This document shows, piece by piece, positions 22,848-27,332 of a stretch of DNA of 27,332 nucleotides. Origin of the DNA: DATFPQ01 sp035264765 (GTDB lineage Bacteria; Actinomycetota; Actinomycetes; Actinomycetales; Angustibacteraceae); NCBI GenBank assembly GCA_035264765.1, contig DATFPQ010000112.1, positions 1 to 27,332 of the forward strand. Reading direction: 5' to 3'. The position numbers and the translations under genes were made by a program. Under the pieces are notes generated by a model that worked only from the letters and a program-made list of their open reading frames with translations, ran no database searches and was not told the DNA's origin. The number at the start of each line of letters is the position of its first letter. The first letter of the stretch is position 1.

Positions 22848-23450
22848 TCAGCTGATGACGCCGGCGCGCAGCGCCAGCATGACCATCTCGGCGCGGTCGC
22901 CGGTGCCGACCTTGCGGGCGATGCGTGCCAGGTGGCTCTTCACGGTCAGCGCAGACAGCCCCAGCGACGTGCCGATCTCCTTGTTGGAGCGGCCGTTCGC
23001 CACGTGCTGCAACACCTCGACCTCGCGGCCGGACAGCTGCTCGGCTAGCCCGCCGGCGCCGGTCACCGGGTACGCCGGAGCGGGACGACCCGAGACGAGC
23101 AGGCAGCGGACCCCGGCGGCGAGTGCGGCGCGGACGGTGTACGGGTCGTCCAGGTGCGACAGCACGACCCCGCGCTGCCAGCCAACGGCGCGCAGGTCGC
23201 GGAGCAGGGCGATGCCGGAGCCGTCCGGCAGCGCCACGTCGGCGACGCACATCGCAGGGGTCCGCAGGGCGGCGGCACGGCGGCGGGCTTCCTCGACGGA
23301 CGAGGCCTGGACCACCTCGCGCACGCCCAGGGCGCGTAGGGTGCGGCTCACGCTCTCGCGCTGGCCCTGGGGGCCGACGACCACCAGGGCGCTGAACCGG
23401 CCGGTACGCGGAAGGGGGACCAGGCCGACGCGTTCGGCGACAGCGGCCAT
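22848..23450 (-). CDS. LuxR-family response regulator with atypical receiver domain
   Basis: A 200-residue two-domain regulator. Residues 20-122 look like a receiver domain with Asp71 at the phosphorylation position (CVADVALPDGSG). The paired acidic residues expected after the first strand are replaced by Gly-Pro (LVVVGPQGQ), and the conserved Lys near residue 120 is absent (LLVSGRP). Residues 139-195 are a LuxR/FixJ helix-turn-helix (LSGREVEVLQHVANGRSNKE, LSALTVKSHLARI). The ATG at 23450 has GAGGAGG 5 bp upstream, so I prefer it over open sequence further upstream. There is no adjacent sensor kinase. It is probably an orphan regulator that does not use ordinary phosphorylation. From memory, a similar gene sits beside the RNase D gene in Streptomyces; its targets are unknown to me. 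Confidence 0.85.
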   Translation of the reverse strand: MAAVAERVGLVPLPRTGRFSALVVVGPQGQRESVSRTLRALGVREVVQASSVEEARRRAAALRTPAMCVADVALPDGSGIALLRDLRAVGWQRGVVLSHLDDPYTVRAALAAGVRCLLVSGRPAPAYPVTGAGGLAEQLSGREVEVLQHVANGRSNKEIGTSLGLSALTVKSHLARIARKVGTGDRAEMVMLALRAGVIS

Positions 23451-23526
23451 GTAGGCCTCCTCGGGCAGGACGGCTACCAGCTCGGGGCGTCCGTGCGCAC
23501 CGCTTCGTCCGTCCTCACCCCATCGG

Positions 23527-23545
23527 CAGGTGCGCCGAGCACCTG
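23527..23545. repeat. Inverted repeat upstream of the response-regulator gene
   Basis: CAGGTGC (23527-23533) and GCACCTG (23539-23545) are perfect complements with a 5-bp centre, 77 bp before the regulator ATG. It could be a protein-binding dyad or a leader hairpin. The surrounding 234 bp (23451-23684) hold no gene I can support. Confidence 0.5.
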
Positions 23546-23684
23546 AAGGCCACCCGACCACCGGTCGCCTCGACGCGGATGGGGGCAGAAGTCCTGGCAA
23601 ACCTTGCCCTCCGCGTAGAACGGCGACCTCCACCCCGCCGAGCGGGTGGGCGTCATGGGGTGGCAGCGGCTAAGGCGGCAGGGA

Positions 23685-24284
23685 TCAGGAGCGGCGACCG
23701 GGTAGCGCGCTGACGCCGTCCGGCACCGGCGGCAGGCCGCCGACGGTGCAGAGCAGGTCGGTCCACGCCAGCAGGTGCGCCGCGAGGTCGGCGTCCCGGG
23801 GCGTCCAGGACGCGCGGATCTCGATGCTCACGCCGGACCCTCGCTCGGCAAGCGCGGCGAAGCTCTCGGCCACCACCCGGGTCACCGTGCCGCCCTCGTG
23901 GCTGAAGGTTGCGTGGCGGTCGGAGAGTGCGTCCATCAGCCACGACCAGCCGACGGCGCCGAGCACCGGGTCGACCCCCATCTCGGGCTCGAGCTCGGCC
24001 CGCACGAACGTGACCGCGCGGAAGGTCCCAGCCCACGGCGCAGGCGCCGACGGGTCGTGCAGCAGGACGAACCGGCCGTTCGCCAGCTCCTCCGGTTCGG
24101 CCCCCGGAGCGATCCCGTGCCGGTTCAGGACGTCCGCGGTGAGCGCCACGGAGAATGGCGCGATGCGCTGCGGCGCGGGCGCCTCGGCGAGCACGACCTC
24201 GGGCCGCACCCGCGCCGTGCGGAGCGCCTCGAGCGCCCGCTGGAACTCCAGCGGTGCGTCGTCGGGCACGGTGCGGGCGGCCAT
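23685..24284 (-). CDS. DUF3000 domain-containing protein
   Basis: A 199-residue soluble protein that I recognise as the actinobacterial DUF3000 family of unknown function. The family pattern is visible through the whole length: FQRALEALRTARVRPEVVL, APQRIAPFSVALTADV, GRFVLLHDPSAPAPWAGTFR, EPEMGVDPVLGAVGWSWLMD, and the C-terminal WTDLLCTVGGLPPVPDGVS. No signal peptide, membrane segment or catalytic motif stands out. The ATG is preceded by TAGCCT exactly 6 nt upstream and there is no ribosome site, so it is probably leaderless. It diverges from the EamA gene across 65 bp. Linkage to hemE and the RNase D gene is a recurring actinobacterial arrangement as far as I recall. Confidence 0.88.
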   Translation of the reverse strand: MAARTVPDDAPLEFQRALEALRTARVRPEVVLAEAPAPQRIAPFSVALTADVLNRHGIAPGAEPEELANGRFVLLHDPSAPAPWAGTFRAVTFVRAELEPEMGVDPVLGAVGWSWLMDALSDRHATFSHEGGTVTRVVAESFAALAERGSGVSIEIRASWTPRDADLAAHLLAWTDLLCTVGGLPPVPDGVSALPGRRS

Positions 24285-24290
24285 GTCGGC

Positions 24291-24296
24291 AGGCTA
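24291..24296 (-). promoter_or_regulatory. -10 box of a probably leaderless promoter for the DUF3000 gene
   Basis: On the minus strand TAGCCT is followed by 6 nt and the ATG. It lies in a 65-bp divergent region shared with the EamA promoter. A near-palindrome (24308-24320, CCCCGGTCCGGGG) lies between the two -10 boxes. Confidence 0.55.
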
Positions 24297-24337
24297 CGAC
24301 CGGACCACCCCGGTCCGGGGCAAGGCGCGCCGGGCTC

Positions 24338-24343
24338 TACGCT
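24338..24343 (+). promoter_or_regulatory. -10 box of a probably leaderless promoter for the EamA gene
   Basis: TACGCT lies 6 nt before the GTG start, with no Shine-Dalgarno sequence. It mirrors the divergent DUF3000 promoter. Confidence 0.55.
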
Positions 24344-24349
24344 GCGCCG

Positions 24350-25177
24350 GTGTCCGTCGTCCTGGCCCTGCTGTCCAGCGTCCTCTGGGGTACCTCGGAC
24401 TTCCTCGGCGGCCTGCACTCGCGGCGGCGACAGGCGTACGCCGTCGTTGCCGGCTCGCAGGCGTGCGGTCTGCTGGCCATCGCCTCGGTGGCGGTCCTCA
24501 CGTCCGCCTGGCGGGGACCGCTCGGCTGGCTGCCCTGGGCGGTCGGCGCGGGTGTTGCCGGCAGCGCCGGACTGGTCTGCTTCTACGCCGCCCTGGCCGC
24601 CGGGACCATGGGGGTCGTCTCGCCGATCGCGGCGCTCGGTGCGGTGGTGCCCCTGCTCGTCGGCGTCCTCGCCGGCGAGTCGCCGTCCGCGCTCGCGCTC
24701 TCCGGGATCGTGATCGCGCTCGCGGGCGCCGTCGCCGCAAGTGGTCCGGAGCTGCGCGGCGGCGCGGGAGCCCGTCCGCTGCTGCTGGCGTCGCTCGCCG
24801 GCGTCGCCTTCGGGGTGGCGCTGACCCTGATCGCCCGCGGCGCCCGCGCGGACGCCGTCATGACGTTGACCGGCATGCGGCTGACCAGCGTCGTCCTGTT
24901 CGGGAGCGCGGCGCTGGCCCTGCGCACGGTCGGCGGGCTGACCCTGCGGGACGTCGGACCGCTCGCCGCGATCGGCTGCGGCGACGTCGCGGCGAACCTG
25001 CTTTTCGCCCTGGCCAGCCAGCGCGGCCTCCTCAGCGTCACCTCGGTGCTGGGCTCGCTGTACCCGGTCGTGACCGTCCTGCTGGCGCGCGCCGTGCTGC
25101 ACGAGCGGCTGCGTCCGGTGCAGCAGGTGGGGGTAACCGGCGCGCTGCTGGGCGTGGTCCTGGTCTCGATGGGCTGA
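24350..25177 (+). CDS. EamA/DMT-family transporter
   Basis: A 275-residue membrane protein with about ten hydrophobic helices in two EamA repeats, as in drug/metabolite exporters. The first repeat starts SVVLALLSSVLWGTSDFLGG and includes SPIAALGAVVPLLVGVLAGE; the second ends LGSLYPVVTVLLARAVLHER followed by QQVGVTGALLGVVLVSMG. The paired Pro-containing segments and the short acidic ends (GES and HER) are the family signature. The GTG start has a TACGCT box 6 nt upstream and no ribosome site. hemE begins 35 bp after its stop on the same strand, so the two may be co-transcribed. The substrate is unknown; export of a tetrapyrrole-related compound would be pure speculation. Confidence 0.9.
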   Translation: MSVVLALLSSVLWGTSDFLGGLHSRRRQAYAVVAGSQACGLLAIASVAVLTSAWRGPLGWLPWAVGAGVAGSAGLVCFYAALAAGTMGVVSPIAALGAVVPLLVGVLAGESPSALALSGIVIALAGAVAASGPELRGGAGARPLLLASLAGVAFGVALTLIARGARADAVMTLTGMRLTSVVLFGSAALALRTVGGLTLRDVGPLAAIGCGDVAANLLFALASQRGLLSVTSVLGSLYPVVTVLLARAVLHERLRPVQQVGVTGALLGVVLVSMG

Positions 25178-25212
25178 CAGAACCCGTCCCCACGCCGGAG
25201 GCCCGTGACACC

Positions 25213-26271
25213 ATGCCCGGCGTGACGTCCCCCGCCCAGGCCTCCTCCGCGCTGACCGCCTCGCCGTTCCTGCGGGCCTGCCGCCGGCAGCCTGTGGAGC
25301 GCACGCCGGTCTGGTTCATGCGGCAGGCGGGGCGCTCGCTCCCGGAGTACCGGGCCGTCCGGCAGGGGATCTCCATGCTGGAGTCGTGCACCCGGCCGGA
25401 GCTGGTGGCCGAGATCACCCTGCAGCCGGTCCGCCGGTACGGCGTCGACGCGGCGATCTTCTACAGCGACATCGTCGTCCCGCTGAAGGCCATCGGGGTC
25501 GACCTGGACATCGTCCCCGGAGTAGGTCCGGTCGTGGCCGAGCCGTTCGCTACGACGGCCGACCTCGACCGGCTACCCGACCTCACGGCCGCGGACGTCC
25601 CGTACGTCGCCGAGGCGGTGCGGCTCCTGGTCGCCGAGCTCGGCCCGACGCCGCTGATCGGCTTCGCCGGCGCCCCATACACGCTGGCGTCCTACCTCGT
25701 GGAGGGCGGCCCGTCGAAGAACCACGAGCGCACCAAGGCGCTCATGTACGGCGACCCGGACCTCTGGCACGCACTGCTGGGCAGGCTCGCCGCCGTCGCC
25801 GGCGCGTTCCTTCGGGTACAGGTGGAGGCCGGCGCGAGCGCAGTGCAGCTGTTCGACTCCTGGGTGGGCGCGTTGCCGCGGGCCGACTACCGCGAGCTGG
25901 TGCAGCCGCACTCGGCCGCCACGCTGGACGCCGTCGCCGACCTCGGGGTGCCGCGCATCCACTTCGGCGTGGGCACGGGTGAGCTGCTCGGTGCGATGGG
26001 GGAGGCGGGAGCGGACGTCGTCGGCGTGGACTTCCGGGTGCCGCTGGACGAGGCGTCCCGCCGGATCGGCCCGGACCGCGCCGTGCAAGGCAACCTCGAC
26101 CCGGCGCTGCTGTTCGCGCCGCCAGAGGTCCTGGAGCGGCGGGTACTGGCGACCCTGGAGTCTGGACGCGCGGCGCCGGGCCACGTCTTCAACCTCGGCC
26201 ACGGCGTCCCGCCGAACGCCGACCCGGGCGCGCTGCAACGCGTCGTCGACCTGGTGCACGCGGCGAGCTGA
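25213..26271 (+). CDS. hemE: Uroporphyrinogen decarboxylase
   Basis: Decarboxylates the four acetate side chains of uroporphyrinogen III to give coproporphyrinogen III in haem synthesis. At 352 residues it has normal length. The N-terminal signature TPVWFMRQAGRSLPEY holds the substrate-binding Arg37 and Arg41. The key catalytic Asp86 is in AIFYSDIVVP. The second signature is GFAGAPYTLASYLVEGG with Tyr156, and the C-terminal FNLGHGVPP carries the conserved His. I use the ATG at 25213, which has GGAGG about 11 bp upstream; a GTG three codons later is possible. It follows the EamA gene by 35 bp. Its stop lies only 6 bp from the stop of the convergent DUF4349 gene, leaving no room for a separate terminator. 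Confidence 0.97.
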   Translation: MPGVTSPAQASSALTASPFLRACRRQPVERTPVWFMRQAGRSLPEYRAVRQGISMLESCTRPELVAEITLQPVRRYGVDAAIFYSDIVVPLKAIGVDLDIVPGVGPVVAEPFATTADLDRLPDLTAADVPYVAEAVRLLVAELGPTPLIGFAGAPYTLASYLVEGGPSKNHERTKALMYGDPDLWHALLGRLAAVAGAFLRVQVEAGASAVQLFDSWVGALPRADYRELVQPHSAATLDAVADLGVPRIHFGVGTGELLGAMGEAGADVVGVDFRVPLDEASRRIGPDRAVQGNLDPALLFAPPEVLERRVLATLESGRAAPGHVFNLGHGVPPNADPGALQRVVDLVHAAS

Positions 26272-26277
26272 CCGCCG

Positions 26278-27219
26278 TCAGGACGTGCCGGCCGCGGCAT
26301 CCACGGCGTCGACCACCGGACGCCGACGACGACGCAGCAGCAGGACGGCGGGCACTCCCACCACGGCCAGCAGCACGGCGAACGGGAGCACCGCGCCCAG
26401 CACCGCCAGGGCGACGGCGGCGCTCGCGCCGAGGGCGTGCCACCCCGCCTTCAGGCCGCCGCCGAACCCGGCCTGTGCCGGGGGAGGCGACGACGGCGGG
26501 ACGAGGGAGACGGTGAGCGTCGCCAGGGTCGTCTGCTGGTCCAGCTGCTGCAGCCGCGCCTTGAGCGCCTCAAGGTCGGCCTCGCGCCGCGCCAGCTCGC
26601 TCTCGACCTGAACCACCTGGCCGATAGTGGTGGCTCGCGACAGCAGGGCCCGGACGCGCTCGACACTTGCCGTCTGCGAGCGCACCCGGCTGGCCGTGTC
26701 GACGTACGTGCCCGAGACGTCCTGGCTGCTGCGGCTCCGGCTCACCGAGGTGCCGGTGGCGGCGGCCTCGTCCATGACCCGGTCGAGCCCGGACGGCGGG
26801 ACGCGCACCGTGAGGACCGACTCGGTCCGACCGCCCTCGGTGCTGGTCTCCTCGTCGGACACGTAGCCCTTCGCCGCGGCCGCGGCCCGGCCGACCCGCG
26901 CGGCGGCGGCGGTGACGTCCCGCGTCCGTACGGTCAGCTCGGCCGTGGTGATCTCGCGCCGCTCCTCCTCCGCGGCCGCGACGACGGCCGCGCTGTCCGC
27001 CGCCTTGCCCTTGGTGGCGGACTCCGCCGCGCTGAGTCCTGACGCGTCACCGGCCGACCCCACGGCGGGTGGTGCGGGCTCCACCGCCCGGGCCGCGCTG
27101 GACGACGACACCCCGGCGCTGTCGCCTTCGGTGCAGGCGCCCAGTGTGAGGACGCCCAGCATGGCCACGGCCACCAGAGCGCCGCTGCGCCAACGCCGCC
27201 TGGCACGTGTGTTCTCCAT
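26278..27219 (-). CDS. DUF4349 domain-containing lipoprotein
   Basis: A 313-residue envelope protein. The N-terminus is a lipoprotein signal with Cys29 at the lipobox (LTLGACTEG). A low-complexity Ala/Ser-rich linker follows. The DUF4349 domain spans about residues 85-285, starting ITTAELTVRTRDVTAAAARV, with VSDEETSTEGGRTESVLTVR, then a coiled-coil-like segment (VVQVESELARREADLEALKA) and TTLATLTVSLVPP. A strong C-terminal transmembrane helix (LGAVLPFAVLLAVVGVPAVL) is followed by a basic RRRRRP stop-transfer. It is thus anchored by lipid at one end and by a helix at the other. The function of the family is unknown to me. The ATG has AAGGAG 6 bp upstream. A possible ECF-sigma promoter lies at 27266-27293. 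Confidence 0.88.
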   Translation of the reverse strand: MENTRARRRWRSGALVAVAMLGVLTLGACTEGDSAGVSSSSAARAVEPAPPAVGSAGDASGLSAAESATKGKAADSAAVVAAAEEERREITTAELTVRTRDVTAAAARVGRAAAAAKGYVSDEETSTEGGRTESVLTVRVPPSGLDRVMDEAAATGTSVSRSRSSQDVSGTYVDTASRVRSQTASVERVRALLSRATTIGQVVQVESELARREADLEALKARLQQLDQQTTLATLTVSLVPPSSPPPAQAGFGGGLKAGWHALGASAAVALAVLGAVLPFAVLLAVVGVPAVLLLRRRRRPVVDAVDAAAGTS

Positions 27220-27265
27220 GTCCGCTCCTTCAAGTTGACCTGCAGCAATCGAGGCTGCGGGACTT

Positions 27266-27293
27266 CGACGGCGCCACCCTCGGTCGCGGTTCC
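27266..27293 (-). promoter_or_regulatory. Candidate ECF-sigma promoter of the DUF4349 lipoprotein gene
   Basis: On the minus strand GGAACC (27288-27293) and CCGTCG (27266-27271) are separated by 16 bp. This resembles the GGAAC...CGTC promoters used by ECF sigma factors in actinobacteria. Transcription would begin about 40 nt before the ATG, which has a good AAGGAG ribosome site. Confidence 0.5.
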
Positions 27294-27332
27294 CCCCGGT
27301 GGCTCACGGACCGGTCACGATCTGGAAGCCTG

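Noticed and set aside
23474..23656. A 60-codon minus-strand frame between the DUF3000 and response-regulator genes, with KVCQDFCPHP
   Set aside because: No ribosome site or promoter box, overlaps likely leader sequence, and only one CxxxC pattern; not enough for a gene call.
1..27332. CRISPR arrays, tRNA or rRNA genes, toxin-antitoxin or phage-defence systems
   Set aside because: No regularly spaced repeats, no tRNA cloverleaf sequences and no defence-type genes were seen; except for the IS scar, all sizeable gene space is metabolic, transport, regulatory or conserved unknown.

Overview
The window is very GC-rich and reads as the chromosome of an actinomycete (phylum Actinomycetota). Evidence: frequent GTG starts, tight ATGA and TGATG gene overlaps, an actinobacterial DUF3000 protein, a DUF4349 lipoprotein, sugar ABC operons without their own ATPase, and several genes that look leaderless. 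The neighbourhood (xylose transport next to a ROK regulator, then dxs, fadAB, an RNase D, DUF3000 and hemE) resembles from memory the Streptomyces region around rok7B7/xylFGH and dxs, but I cannot assign a genus. I see no rRNA, tRNA, CRISPR array or prophage.

Layout. (1) Positions 1-6726 form a D-xylose island. On the + strand are the end of a sugar ABC ATPase, a xylH-type permease and a ROK repressor. On the - strand, reading towards them, are xylB (xylulokinase), xylA (xylose isomerase) and a second ROK repressor. The two ROK genes converge and overlap by 28 bp. (2) Positions 6862-7683 are an insertion-sequence scar. It holds two diverged IS5-family transposase remnants on opposite strands, one broken by a perfect 23-bp tandem duplication. 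(3) Positions 7760-13189 (- strand) form a second carbohydrate module: LacI-type regulator, lipoprotein binding protein, two permeases and a GH43-like cytoplasmic glycosidase. A sigma70-like promoter and three copies of a 13-bp operator lie before the binding-protein gene, and a strong hairpin separates it from the permeases. (4) Positions 13440-17008 (+ strand) hold a small conserved actinobacterial protein, dxs (isoprenoid precursor synthesis) and a geranylgeranyl-reductase-family flavoprotein. (5) Positions 17075-23450 (- strand) hold a conserved unknown protein, fadB and fadA (beta-oxidation), an RNase D-like exonuclease with HRDC domain, and an atypical response regulator. (6) Positions 23685-27219 hold a DUF3000 protein diverging from an EamA exporter plus hemE (haem synthesis), then a DUF4349 lipoprotein converging on hemE, with a possible ECF-sigma promoter.

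How the parts fit. The left half is sugar uptake and catabolism: xylose is imported, isomerised and phosphorylated to xylulose-5-phosphate, while the second ABC module imports an unidentified glycoside for intracellular hydrolysis. The right half is conserved housekeeping metabolism. The most informative signals are regulatory: the triple TATCGATA operator at a promoter, the intra-operon hairpin, and a repeated TANNNT box 6-7 nt before start codons of genes lacking a Shine-Dalgarno sequence.
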